Source of the DNA: Burkholderiales bacterium
GTDB taxonomy: Bacteria > Pseudomonadota > Gammaproteobacteria > Burkholderiales > Burkholderiaceae_B
Direction of reading: 5' to 3'
DNA length: 64,000 nt
Assembly (NCBI GenBank): GCA_021299735.1
Contig: JAJTEM010000011.1
Span: forward strand, 1-64,000
The stretch's first letter is position 1. The number at the start of each line of letters is the position of its first letter. A model generated the notes under the pieces. It was not told the origin of the DNA. It searched no databases and saw only the letters and a program-made list of their open reading frames with translations. Position numbers and translations under genes: made by a program. Of the stretch, positions 16,040 through 25,970 are shown in pieces.

Positions 16040-16671
16040 TTACCAACGTAGTAGTTTTGGCCCAAGCGCTGCACCCAACAAACCGCACAATGCAATGCCA
16101 AGTGTGTACCAAATTGCGATGAAAGGTGTGGCCGGTTCAGTGCAAACCAAAGCATAAGCCAAGGCTGCTACTGAGCCAGAAAACAATCCGCAGGCGCCAC
16201 CGGCATAGGGCAGTTTTGTTGGGGCGAAGCCCCGCATGGCCCAAAATGAACCCGCCATGAGTGGAAGTGAAAGTGCCAGTATGGCCCAAGGGCAAACCAG
16301 CCAGGAATGCCCCAATAGCGCAGTAGCCCGTTCAGCTTGCGGAGTGCCCAGGTAAGAAAGAACCCCGGCCATCAACATCACAAAAACAACGCCGATAACT
16401 GCCGTGGTAGCCTGTTTGCCAGAAGCGCCTGGTTTACCTAGACGAGAAAATAGCCAGCCAGCCGCAAAGGCCAGCGTGCCGGCATACAGAATTTTTATCC
16501 AGGGGCCAGGTTCGGAAAACATGGCAGCTGGAATCAAGCCCAGAATTCCCAAAGCAATTGCTGCAGCAAAAAGTCCACCTGCAATAGTAACCGGCAGCAA
16601 CCGTTTGGCCACGGACACCCTTGGTGCTGGGCCTGCCTGGTTCGCAATCATGGTGATCAGTTCATCAGTTT

Positions 16672-16675
<4 letters not shown>
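16040..16675 (-). CDS. NrsF (DUF1109) family anti-sigma factor, membrane protein
   Basis: A 211-residue integral membrane protein with about six hydrophobic segments (starting near residues 25, 55, 90, 125, 160 and 190) and a short cytoplasmic N-terminus (K-T-D-E-L-I-T-M-I-A). This is the DUF1109/NrsF layout. NrsF proteins hold an ECF sigma factor of the SigF type at the membrane and release it under stress such as heavy metals. The gene starts with GTG at 16675 and overlaps the sigma-factor stop by 4 bases (GTGA), so the two are translationally coupled. Confidence 0.85.
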
Positions 16676-18510
<1,835 letters not shown>

Positions 18511-18511
18511 T

Positions 18512-19281
18512 ATGAAATTACTCAGCAGCGTTCAATGTTTTGGTGGTCTTCAAAACCAGTATGAACATGTGTCAGAAGCGCTGAATTGCACCATGCAGTT
18601 CAGCGTTTACCTGCCACCCCAAGCACAGGCTGGACAAAGGGTGCCTGTGGCTTACTGGTTGTCGGGTTTAACCTGCACTGATCAGAACTTTGCCACCAAA
18701 GCGAGGGGGTACCCGATGACGCCGACAAGGCCTACGATTTTGGCTTGGGCGCCGGCTTTTATGTGGATGCCACAGAAGCGCCATGGAGCACCCACTACAA
18801 AATGTACAGCTACATTGTTGATGAGTTGCCGGCTTTGGTTGAAGCTGCCTTGCCTGTCAGTCAACGCAAATCTGTGTTTGGCCATTCCATGGGTGGGCAT
18901 GGTGCGCTAACCATTGCATTGAACAACCCTGACCGTTACACCAGCGTGAGTGCATTTTCTCCAATTGTCAGCCCCATGCAGTGCCCCTGGGGGCAGAAGG
19001 CCTTGGGTTTATACCTGGGTAACAACCCAGAGGCGTGGAAACGCTATGACACCGTAGCGCTGATTCGTGCAGGTGCGCAGCAACTTCCCATGCTGGTTGA
19101 CCAAGGTTTGGCGGACAACTTTCTTGTTACGCAGCTGAAAACCGAATTGTTGGAGGCGGCCTTGCAGGAAGCCGGGTACAAAGCCGAGGTTCGCTACCAT
19201 CCTGGGTACGATCACAGCTATTACTTTATCGCCAGCTTTATTGAAGATCACTTGCGTTTTCATGCGAAGTACCTGAAATAA
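18512..19281 (+). pseudogene. fghA: S-formylglutathione hydrolase, broken by an out-of-frame deletion
   Basis: The first 64 codons (through F-A-T-K-A) are normal FghA/esterase D sequence. The frame then continues as nonsense, while the correct protein resumes in another frame as E-G-V-P-D-D-A-D-K-A-Y-D-F-G. Relative to the family, about 22 residues (G-A-Q-R-x-A-A-E ... P-D-T-S-P-R-G) are missing at 18701-18706. That corresponds to a deletion of about 67 bases, which is not a multiple of three. The catalytic Ser motif G-H-S-M-G-G-H-G and the rest of the C-terminus are intact. FghA hydrolyses S-formylglutathione to formate, so the pathway started by adhC looks interrupted here unless another esterase takes over or the assembly is wrong. 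Confidence 0.88.
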
Positions 19282-19328
19282 GATTCTCGCGCGTTGTTGA
19301 AACCACATAAGAACAGGATGGGATTCAG

Positions 19329-20396
19329 ATGAGCAAATCACTGCGGTTGTCAGAAAAATGGTTTCGTCGCGGATTGTGGTTGGTGGCGGTGGTTTTTGCC
19401 TGGTTCTTGATTGGTTTGGGTGGCACGCTAGTGGGTGACTTGCCCCAAATTGAGCAAACCAAAACGCTTGAGGATTTCATGGATCCCATCGAACTGAAAA
19501 CAGTTCGGGAGCAAATTCGAAAGGCCGAACTGAACGAGCGTGAGGTGGGTGATGCACTGGAGCAGGCAAGGTTGAAGCACAGTGCAGCCGAGGCCGATAC
19601 CGATTCCGAGCGAGAAAAATTCATGGCGTGGGTGGCCACTCGCAAAGCCACTGCACAGCCCGATCAAGATCGGGAGTTGATAGCCAGAACTGAGCGCGTT
19701 GATAATTTGCAGGCATTGGAAAGAGTGGCTTTGGCTCAGCTGGAAATGCAGCAAAAATTGCAGCTGGATGCACAACAAGCCAAACGAAAAGCACAATTGC
19801 GCTTGAATGAACTGGAGCGTGCTGCGCAAGGTGGCTACGACAGCGCGATTCAAAGCCAGCAATTGCGCGTGTTTGGCTACCGCCTGGCCTTAACCCTGCC
19901 TTTGTTGCTGGTGGCGGGTTGGCTTTACAAAACAAAACGCCAAAGCACCTATTGGCCTTTTGTTTGGGGTTTTATTTACTTCGCCTTGTTTGCATTCTTC
20001 GTCGAGTTGGTGCCGTACTTGCCTAGCTACGGTGGCTACATTCGCTACCTTGTGGGCATACTGATCACTGTGCTGGTTGGGCGGCAGGCCATTCTCGCCC
20101 TGAACCGCTACCTTGAACAGCAACGCCTGGCCGAGGCACAGCCGGAAACCAAACGGCGAGAGGTGCTGGAGTACGACACCGCCTTGGCTCGCCTGGCAAA
20201 AAGCATTTGCCCGGGCTGCGAACGCACTGTGGATTTAAAAGACACCAGCATTGATTTCTGCCCGCACTGCGGAATTGGCCTTCACGACAAATGTACGAAC
20301 TGTGGTGTTCGCAAAAGTACATTTTCGAAATACTGCCACGCCTGTGGTACTGGTGCGCGTTTGCCAGATTCCAAAGAGGCCGCCGCGCAAGCCTAA
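19329..20396 (+). CDS. Membrane protein with coiled coil and double zinc ribbon
   Basis: A 355-residue protein: an N-terminal TM (residues about 15-37), a long Glu/Lys/Gln-rich coiled coil (about 55-165), three hydrophobic segments (about 180-200, 208-228 and 235-258), and a C-terminal double zinc ribbon with four C-x-x-C pairs (C-P-G-C, C-P-H-C, C-T-N-C, C-H-A-C at about 295-340). The layout suggests a membrane-anchored scaffold with a cytoplasmic metal-binding tail. Similar zinc-ribbon membrane proteins occur in related genomes without a known function. It lies 47 bases after the broken fghA, in the same direction, and overlaps the convergent mazG by 4 bases. Confidence 0.75.
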   Translation: MSKSLRLSEKWFRRGLWLVAVVFAWFLIGLGGTLVGDLPQIEQTKTLEDFMDPIELKTVREQIRKAELNEREVGDALEQARLKHSAAEADTDSEREKFMAWVATRKATAQPDQDRELIARTERVDNLQALERVALAQLEMQQKLQLDAQQAKRKAQLRLNELERAAQGGYDSAIQSQQLRVFGYRLALTLPLLLVAGWLYKTKRQSTYWPFVWGFIYFALFAFFVELVPYLPSYGGYIRYLVGILITVLVGRQAILALNRYLEQQRLAEAQPETKRREVLEYDTALARLAKSICPGCERTVDLKDTSIDFCPHCGIGLHDKCTNCGVRKSTFSKYCHACGTGARLPDSKEAAAQA

Positions 20397-20713
20397 TCTA
20401 TTGCGGGGTACTTCACAGCGTTTTTTACCAGTTTCCTCTGGGCGGCATCCACGGGATCAATTTTTAGCTGATTGCAAATTTGCAGCAGGTAAAGCAGCAC
20501 ATCGGCCACTTCTTCTTTGACCTCGTCCAGCTTGTTGCCGCTCACAAGTCGGGATTCTTCTTCGGTCAGCCATTGAAAGTGCTCTAGCAACTCGGCTACT
20601 TCCACTGACAAAGCCATGCTGAGGTTTTTCGGCGAATGAAATTTTTCCCAACGCCGTGCATTGGAAAATTCGATTAATTGCTGTTGAAGTTGTTTAAGGC
20701 TGTCTTTGTTCAT
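20393..20713 (-). CDS. MazG-like nucleotide pyrophosphohydrolase
   Basis: A 106-residue all-alpha NTP pyrophosphatase of the MazG/dCTP pyrophosphatase (DCTPP1/RS21-C6) type. The metal-binding E-V-A-E-L-L-E-H helix (about residue 37) and the later E-E-V-A-D-V-L-L-Y (about residue 67) provide the acidic cluster. It probably hydrolyses non-canonical or excess dNTPs. The short length fits the single-domain group rather than full-length MazG (about 260 residues). Confidence 0.85.
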   Translation of the reverse strand: MNKDSLKQLQQQLIEFSNARRWEKFHSPKNLSMALSVEVAELLEHFQWLTEEESRLVSGNKLDEVKEEVADVLLYLLQICNQLKIDPVDAAQRKLVKNAVKYPAID

Positions 20714-20727
20714 GCACCGAGAATATC

Positions 20728-20754
20728 AAAAAAAACGCCAGCTTGTGGCTGGCG
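20728..20754 (-). terminator. Terminator of the Old Yellow Enzyme gene
   Basis: A 7-bp stem (CGCCAGC / GCTGGCG, 5-base loop) is followed on the minus strand by a run of T. It lies directly after the stop codon at 20763. T runs on both sides may let it work in both directions. Confidence 0.85.
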
Positions 20755-20762
20755 CTTTTTAT

Positions 20763-21893
20763 TTACACTTTCAGTGATGGGTAATCAATGTAGCCTTGCG
20801 GCCCCGGTGCGTAATAAGTTTGCGGATTGCCTTCCGCCAAAGGTGCATTCAGTTTCAGGCGTTGCACAAGGTCCGGATTGGAAATGTAAGCCCTGCCAAA
20901 TGAAACCGCATCGGCCCAACCAGTTTCAAGGGCATTGATTGCCATTTCACGGGTGTAGCCATTGTTCACGATGTAGGTACCCTTGAATGTTTTGCGAGCC
21001 CAAGCGTAGTCAAAACCGGGCACATCGCGGTCACCGCCGGTTGAACCTTCAATCATGTGAATGAAGCCGATTCCACGCTTGTTCAGTTCTTCAATCAAAT
21101 AACCGAATACAGCCTGTGGGTTGCTATCGCTTAAATCGTTGAAAGGTGTTACAGGGGACAAACGAATTCCCACTTTGCCTGCGCCAATTTCTGCAATCAC
21201 GGCATCAACCACTTCAAGTGCAAAGCGAGCGCGGTTTTCAGCAGAGCCACCATAGGCATCTGTGCGCTTGTTCGCGCCATCACGTAAAAACTGATCGATC
21301 AAATAACCGTTAGCACCGTGAATTTCTACACCGTCGAAACCCGCCTTGATTGCATTGGCCGCGCCTTGGCGGTACTCATTCACAACAACCTTGATTTCAT
21401 CCGCAGTGAGTTCATGCGGTACGGGTACATCCACCTTGCCGTTGTGGGTGTAAGCAACCACATTGGGTTTCACAGCAGAAGGTGCAATTGGATTCAAACC
21501 ACCGGTGAGGTCTGGGTGGGTAATGCGACCCACATGCCAAATTTGGGCAATGATTTTACTGCCCGCTGCGTGTACAGCTTCGGTAATCGGTTTCCAGCCT
21601 TGCACCTGCGCCTCGGAGTAGATGCCAGGAGTAGCCATATAGCCTTTGCCTGCAGGTGAAACCTGTGTGCCTTCACTGATGATCAAGCCTGCATTGGCGC
21701 GTTGCCGGTAATACTCGATGTTCATTGCGCTGCCGGGGATGTCGCCTGCGGCTTCGTCTGAGCGGCAACGGGTAAGCGGCGCCATTACAACGCGGTTCTT
21801 CACTTCAATGCTGCCAATTTTTCCAGGCTGAAACAGTTTTAAATCAGCCACGTTGGCAATTTGTTCGTTCACATGTGGGGTGGGTGCATTCAT
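20763..21893 (-). CDS. nemA: Alkene reductase, Old Yellow Enzyme family (NemA-like)
   Basis: A 376-residue FMN-dependent ene-reductase that reduces activated C=C bonds of enals, maleimides and nitro compounds with NAD(P)H. Seen motifs are V-V-M-A-P-L-T-R-C-R (FMN site, about residue 35), the H-x-x-N-type substrate site in E-I-H-G-A-N-G-Y-L-I-D-Q-F-L-R (about 190), and F-G-R-A-Y-I-S-N-P-D-L near the C-terminus. A strong ribosome binding site (AAGAGGAG) precedes ATG 21893; the frame upstream of it is not conserved. The gene is divergent from a LysR-type gene, with a palindromic T-N11-A box between them. Confidence 0.92.
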   Translation of the reverse strand: MNAPTPHVNEQIANVADLKLFQPGKIGSIEVKNRVVMAPLTRCRSDEAAGDIPGSAMNIEYYRQRANAGLIISEGTQVSPAGKGYMATPGIYSEAQVQGWKPITEAVHAAGSKIIAQIWHVGRITHPDLTGGLNPIAPSAVKPNVVAYTHNGKVDVPVPHELTADEIKVVVNEYRQGAANAIKAGFDGVEIHGANGYLIDQFLRDGANKRTDAYGGSAENRARFALEVVDAVIAEIGAGKVGIRLSPVTPFNDLSDSNPQAVFGYLIEELNKRGIGFIHMIEGSTGGDRDVPGFDYAWARKTFKGTYIVNNGYTREMAINALETGWADAVSFGRAYISNPDLVQRLKLNAPLAEGNPQTYYAPGPQGYIDYPSLKV

Positions 21894-21982
21894 GAATTGG
21901 TACTCCTCTTGTGTTGCAGTGCAATGCTGCACATTATGCGTATTCAAAGCCTACAGGTAAACGGAACAGTTGTTATAGTATT

Positions 21983-21999
21983 TATTCCTGCCGGGAATA
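21983..21999. promoter_or_regulatory. Putative LysR-type operator
   Basis: The 17-base palindrome TATTCC-N5-GGAATA contains a T-N11-A core (TTCCTGCCGGGAA), the classic LysR-type binding motif. It is placed between the divergent nemA and lysR genes, 18 bases before the lysR ATG. Confidence 0.6.
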
Positions 22000-22016
22000 T
22001 ATAAAGGAATTGTTCA

Positions 22017-22943
22017 ATGGATCGCTTGAGGCTGATGGAAACTTTTGTCAGGGTGGTGGAAACAGGCAATTTCTCGGCGGTGGCCCGGTAGGCCCACACC
22101 ACGCAGTCGGCGATCAGCAAACAGGTACAAGCCCTGGAGGCTGATGTGGGCGTGTTGCTGTTGGTGCGCTCGACCCGAAGCCATGCTTTAACTGAAGCAG
22201 GGCGTATTTACTACCAGCGTTGCAGGCAGGTTCTGGATACCCTGGAGGAGGCACGCAGTGAAGTACAACGCGCTGAACACGAAGTGAGTGGTCTTTTGCG
22301 GGTGGCTGCACCTGTGGCATTTGGCCGAATTCACATTGTGCCCCGCCTGGCTGCCTTTTATGAGCGCTATCCGAAAATGCGAATTGACCTGCAACTTGAT
22401 GACAGTTTTGTAGACCTGGTGGCCGCCGGTATCGATGTGGCCTTCCGTGTGGGCGAATTAAAAGACAGCCGTTTGATTGCAAGGCGTATTGGTTCTGTGG
22501 CAAGGGCTGTGATTGTGTCGCCTGCCTATTTGGCACGCCATGGCGCACCGCAGAAACCCGATGATTTGGCGCGGCACAATTGCCTGCTGTACACGGGAAT
22601 TGACAACTTCAATGAATGGACTTTTTACGGCAGCAAAGACAAAGCAATTACTGTGCGCGTGGGCAGCAACTTTCAATCCAACAGTTCCGAGGCGATTCGC
22701 CAAGGTGTGCTTGAGGGGCTGGGCATCTGCTATTCACCCACCTGGATTTATGGTCGTGACATTCGTGAAGGCAGTGTTGGAACAATTCTGAACAACTACA
22801 AACCAAGCACACTGCCTTTGAATGTGGTGTATCAACCCGAGCGTAGGCCTTCCATCAAGATCAGCAGTTTTGTGGATTTTTTCACAAACGCTTTTAATCA
22901 AGACCCGGATTTGTCGACTGTGATTCGGTCTTATAAAGCTTGA
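22017..22943 (+). pseudogene. LysR-family regulator with an in-frame amber codon in the HTH
   Basis: From ATG 22017 the frame reads M-D-R-L-R-L-M-E-T-F-V-R-V-V-E-T-G-N-F-S-A-V-A-R, then TAG at 22089, then A-H-T-T-Q-S-A-I-S-K-Q-V-Q and an intact LysR substrate domain to 22943 (about 308 codons). The TAG replaces the residue that is usually Glu or Gln in the HTH (R-E-A or R-Q-A), so a single base change explains it. No frameshift is present. Restarting at GTG 22146 would lose the DNA-binding helix, so the product is probably inactive unless the amber codon is suppressed. It probably regulated the divergent nemA. Its 3' end overlaps the EamA gene by 50 bases. Confidence 0.88.
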
Positions 22944-23796
22944 TCAAACCCTCCAGCGCCAACATGCTCAGCGATAGCCAAATAGCAATATAAGTTGGCC
23001 ATTCTTGGCTGGTGATTGTTTCACCAAGCAAGAAAGCAACGATGACCAAAAGCACTGGTTCCACGTAGCCGAGTAAACCGAACAAACTAAAAGGCAGAAG
23101 TTTGCTCGATAGAATATAGGCGACCAAGGCTGAGGCGCTTAAAACACCCAATAGCAGAATGAGCAAAGGCAGTTGAAGCTGAAGCCCTGTCATTTGCGCC
23201 AAGCCTGCGCCAGTTAGCGCAAAGTAAAGTGCCAGTGGCGCCATCAGCAGCATGTCAAACCACAAGCCGCCAAGGTTGTCGGTTTTTAATTTCGAGCGAA
23301 GTACAAAATAATAGGGATAGCCCAAGCAAACCAGCAGAGAGGTCCATGCAAACCCACCGGCCTGATACATCGCGTTTGCAACGCCCAACAGCGCAAGCAA
23401 CACCGCCAGTTGTTGTGGCTTGCTCAGTTTGTCTTTGTAGTACAAGCGACCAATTAAAACCATCACAAGCGGCATCATGAAGTAACCCAGCGACACATTC
23501 ATGGCGTGCCCATGCAAGGGTGCCCAAAGAAACAGCCACAGTTGTATGCCGAGCAGCAGCGAAGATATCGGTAAGGCCAGCCAAAGTTTCCACTCGGTTT
23601 TCAAGCGCAGCGCGATTGATTTGACCAAGCCCCATTCCTTCGTTGAAATCAGGAACAGGGTCATCACAGGCAGGGTCAGCAGCATTCTCCAGCCATAAAT
23701 TTCCTCACCGCTTAAAGGCTCAAGCAGGGTGGTGTAGTAGTACATGCTGCCGAACAGCATGGAGGCGAGAATGGAGAGGAAAATGCCTTGTTGCAT
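22894..23796 (-). CDS. EamA/RarD-type drug/metabolite transporter
   Basis: A 300-residue protein with ten evenly spaced hydrophobic helices, the two-times-five-TM layout of EamA (DMT superfamily) permeases. The first half begins I-F-L-S-I-L-A-S-M-L-F-G-S-M-Y-Y-Y-T. G-E-E-I-Y-G-W-R (residues about 30-37) resembles the RarD loop. The substrate cannot be inferred. It is convergent with, and overlaps, the broken lysR gene. Confidence 0.85.
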   Translation of the reverse strand: MQQGIFLSILASMLFGSMYYYTTLLEPLSGEEIYGWRMLLTLPVMTLFLISTKEWGLVKSIALRLKTEWKLWLALPISSLLLGIQLWLFLWAPLHGHAMNVSLGYFMMPLVMVLIGRLYYKDKLSKPQQLAVLLALLGVANAMYQAGGFAWTSLLVCLGYPYYFVLRSKLKTDNLGGLWFDMLLMAPLALYFALTGAGLAQMTGLQLQLPLLILLLGVLSASALVAYILSSKLLPFSLFGLLGYVEPVLLVIVAFLLGETITSQEWPTYIAIWLSLSMLALEGLIKLYKTESQSTNPGLD

Positions 23797-24007
23797 GTTG
23801 TGAATTGTTCGTGTTGATTTGATCGCTTGTTATTACAAACAGAAAGTGCGCGACGCAGAGCAGCGGGAATTTCCCGGCCCTTGCCTTGCAGGGCTCGGAC
23901 GCTCGCCCGGCACGGCCCCAAACTGTTGGGCCCGTGAAAACACCGGGCTCACCCCGCGCCGCTTGCGTCCGTGGCTTCCATTCCCTCAATCTCGTCAACC
24001 CAAAATA
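23797..24007. other. GC-rich intergenic stretch between the EamA gene and tmRNA
   Basis: About 210 bases; positions 23850-23990 are clearly richer in G and C than the surroundings and contain several short inverted repeats (for example CGGGAAATTCCCG-like arms near 23869 and GGGCCC near 23929). Short open frames exist on both strands, but none has a ribosome binding site or resembles a protein family. I call no gene here. Confidence 0.45.
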
Positions 24008-24038
24008 GAAAAGGCCACCACAAGGGTAGCCTTTTCTG
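24008..24038 (-). terminator. Terminator of the tmRNA gene
   Basis: On the minus strand AAAGGCTACCC pairs with GGTGGCCTTT (one mismatch) around a short loop and is followed by a T-rich tract. It begins about 8 bases after the mature CCA end of tmRNA. Confidence 0.8.
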
Positions 24039-24045
24039 TTTTGTT

Positions 24046-24429
24046 TGGTGGAGCCGGCGGGAATTGAACCCGCGTCCGCAAATCCTCCACTACCAGTTCT
24101 ACGTGTGTAGTCGTCTTCTTTGTGTTTAACGGTTACTGACGAAAAGCGACATTCTTCAGCACCCGCGATCCACCTAATTTAACTTACCAGCCGGCGGAAT
24201 TCCGGTAAGCGGTCCGATGTAGATGATCCCACTGCGGGTTTGACCCCGCCCAGCCCATCGGCGAACTGGTGTAGGAAGTCCAAACTAAACTAGCTTAAGC
24301 AGCTAGTTTGAGTTCGGGGCTAAACGAAGAGTCGTTTGCGTTTAAAGTTTTTCAGATGGATTTACGAGGTAACTGATCCTCGACACGCCCCAATAGCTTT
24401 GCAACCCACGTCGAAACCAGATCGACCCC
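24046..24429 (-). ncRNA. ssrA: tmRNA (transfer-messenger RNA)
   Basis: The minus-strand 384-nt RNA starts GGGGTCGATCTGGTTTCGAC and ends CGGCTCCACCA; the first seven and last seven paired bases form the tRNA-like acceptor stem, with one G-U on each half. The T-arm is GCGGGTTCAATTCCCGC. The mRNA-like part starts at the resume codon GCA (24339) and encodes ANDSSFSPELKLAA-stop, ending inside a hairpin loop (AAACTAGC / GCTAGTTT). tmRNA with SmpB rescues stalled ribosomes and tags the nascent protein for proteolysis. The LAA end is the usual ClpXP signal, but the tag body is unlike the ANDERFALAA-type tag common in this class. Confidence 0.96.
24295..24339 (-). other. tmRNA tag-peptide reading frame
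   Basis: Fourteen sense codons from GCA (24339) to the TAA at 24297-24295 give ANDSSFSPELKLAA. The first three residues and the final LAA are conserved features; the middle SSFSPELK is unusual. The charged tmRNA adds one more Ala before this sequence. Confidence 0.85.
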
Positions 24430-24441
24430 ATTGGAAAAGCA

Positions 24442-24447
24442 ATTGTA
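24442..24447 (-). promoter_or_regulatory. Likely -10 element of the tmRNA promoter
   Basis: TACAAT on the minus strand lies 12 bases before the mature 5' end of tmRNA, which fits a precursor trimmed by RNase P. A matching -35 element is not clear. Confidence 0.45.
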
Positions 24448-24466
24448 ACACTGTTGATATGGGGGC

Positions 24467-25123
24467 TCATATTCTAATTTCAAGCCACTTGGCCAAATCA
24501 TGGGCAGTTTTCACAACGGCGTCTGCTCCCCATTGTTCAATTGGGCTGGCAATGTAGCCGTATTCCACCGCAACGGTAGCCATTCCGGCGTCTCGACCCG
24601 CGATTACATCGCGTTCGTCATCGCCAATCATCACGCATTGTTCAGTGGGCAGGCGCATTTGCCCCGCAGCCATGAAGCAGGGCATGGGGGAGGGTTTCGG
24701 CTTTTCAGCAGTATCCCCACCGATCAGCACACTGCAACCTTGGGTTAAGCCCAGTTCATGCACCAATTTCTCGGCCAGGTAATAGGGTTTGTTGGTGACA
24801 ATGCCCCATTGGGCACCGCGTGCCTTGATCTCATTCAGCAAGGGAATAATTCCGCTGTAAACCGCACTCTCGCGGGCGATTCTGGCTTCATAGCGCTCTA
24901 GAAATTCTGCGCGCATGGCTGGAAATTCCGGATAGTGCATTTCAAGGCCGAAGCCTGCTTTTAGCAAAGCACGTGCCCCGCCCGAAGCCAGGTGCTCCAT
25001 GGCACGATAGGGAGTAATATCAACACCCCGGTCGCTTTGCATGTCCTGAATGGTCCCGCACAGGTCAGGCGCTGTGTCTACCAGCGTACCGTCCAGGTCA
25101 AACAAAATTCCTCTCAAAGGCAT
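24467..25123 (-). CDS. gph: Phosphoglycolate phosphatase, HAD superfamily
   Basis: A 218-residue HAD hydrolase. Motif I is F-D-L-D-G-T-L-V-D-T at residues 7-16, motif II is the Thr in W-G-I-V-T-N-K-P near residue 110, and motif IV is the acidic pair in M-I-G-D-D-E-R-D near residue 167. It dephosphorylates 2-phosphoglycolate arising from DNA repair or oxygenase chemistry. ATG 25123 is chosen because GAGGA lies 8 bases before it; a start at 25153 would overlap ubiG. The gene follows ubiG in the same operon, the usual order in Burkholderiales. Confidence 0.92.
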   Translation of the reverse strand: MPLRGILFDLDGTLVDTAPDLCGTIQDMQSDRGVDITPYRAMEHLASGGARALLKAGFGLEMHYPEFPAMRAEFLERYEARIARESAVYSGIIPLLNEIKARGAQWGIVTNKPYYLAEKLVHELGLTQGCSVLIGGDTAEKPKPSPMPCFMAAGQMRLPTEQCVMIGDDERDVIAGRDAGMATVAVEYGYIASPIEQWGADAVVKTAHDLAKWLEIRI

Positions 25124-25134
25124 TGGTATTTTCC

Positions 25135-25851
25135 TCAGGCCGCTTTTCTGCAAGCCACCATGTAATTCACGTCGGTGTCGCGGGCCAGCCTGTAAACCTT
25201 GGTCAAGGGGTTGTACACCAGGCCAATGATCTCGGAAAAATCGAGCTTGGACTGGCGTGCATATTGTGCCAGCTCCGACGGTTTGATGAATTTCTTGTAC
25301 TCGTGCGTGCCTTTTGGTAGCAGGTTAAGTACATATTCCGCACCGACAATTGCGAAAACAAAACTTTTCGGGTTGCGGTTGATGGTCGAGAAAAACAGCC
25401 AGCCACCTGGTTTGCACAAATCGGCGCAGGCTTGAATGGTTTGGGCCGGGTCGGGCACATGCTCGAGCATTTCCAGGCAGGTGACCACGTCAAAAGTACT
25501 TTGCTCCTCGGCAGCCAGTTGTTCGGCTGAAACAAAGCGGTAGTTCACATTGCTCACGCCGGTTTCAAGCTTGTGCAGTTCGGCCACTTTCAGAGATTTG
25601 TCTGCAAGGTCGATGCCCAACACATCTGCGCCGCGTCGCGCCATGCTTTCAGCAAGAATACCGCCGCCACAACCTACATCAAGAACACGCTTGCCTTTCA
25701 GGCTAACGCGTTCATCAATCCAGTTCAATCGAAGGGGGTTGATTTCATGTAGAGGGCGAAATTCGCTGTTGGGATCCCACCATTTGCTGGCCAAGGCTGA
25801 AAATTTTGCCAATTCGGCATGGTCAACGTTGTTGGATTCGATACTGCTCAT
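25135..25851 (-). CDS. ubiG: Ubiquinone biosynthesis O-methyltransferase
   Basis: A 238-residue SAM-dependent methyltransferase that performs both O-methylations of ubiquinone synthesis. The N-terminal F-S-A-L-A-S-K-W-W-D-P is the UbiG hallmark. The SAM-binding motif I is V-L-D-V-G-C-G-G-G near residue 56. ATG 25851 has GAAGGAAG about 7 bases upstream, while the frame from 25896 adds a non-conserved tail. It overlaps nothing and is followed 11 bases later by gph. Confidence 0.95.
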   Translation of the reverse strand: MSSIESNNVDHAELAKFSALASKWWDPNSEFRPLHEINPLRLNWIDERVSLKGKRVLDVGCGGGILAESMARRGADVLGIDLADKSLKVAELHKLETGVSNVNYRFVSAEQLAAEEQSTFDVVTCLEMLEHVPDPAQTIQACADLCKPGGWLFFSTINRNPKSFVFAIVGAEYVLNLLPKGTHEYKKFIKPSELAQYARQSKLDFSEIIGLVYNPLTKVYRLARDTDVNYMVACRKAA

Positions 25852-25918
25852 GCTTGTCTTCCTTCGTAAACGCCCATGGTGCGTGTTCAACTGCATGTAG
25901 TTTAACCGAAGGCGGAAA

Positions 25919-25948
25919 CAAAAAAGCCCGGCGGTGCCGGGCTTTTTT
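25919..25948 (-). terminator. Terminator of the ompA-family gene
   Basis: AAGCCCGGC / GCCGGGCTT around a 3-base loop has A runs before it and T runs after it. It can terminate the minus-strand ompA transcript from 25971. Confidence 0.9.
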
Positions 25949-25970
25949 GTTCAGAACAGGAAGCTGCTAA

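Noticed and set aside
23819-24067. Short plus-strand frame crossing the GC-rich stretch and the tmRNA end
   Set aside because: It runs into the tmRNA terminator and mature 3' end, and has no ribosome binding site.
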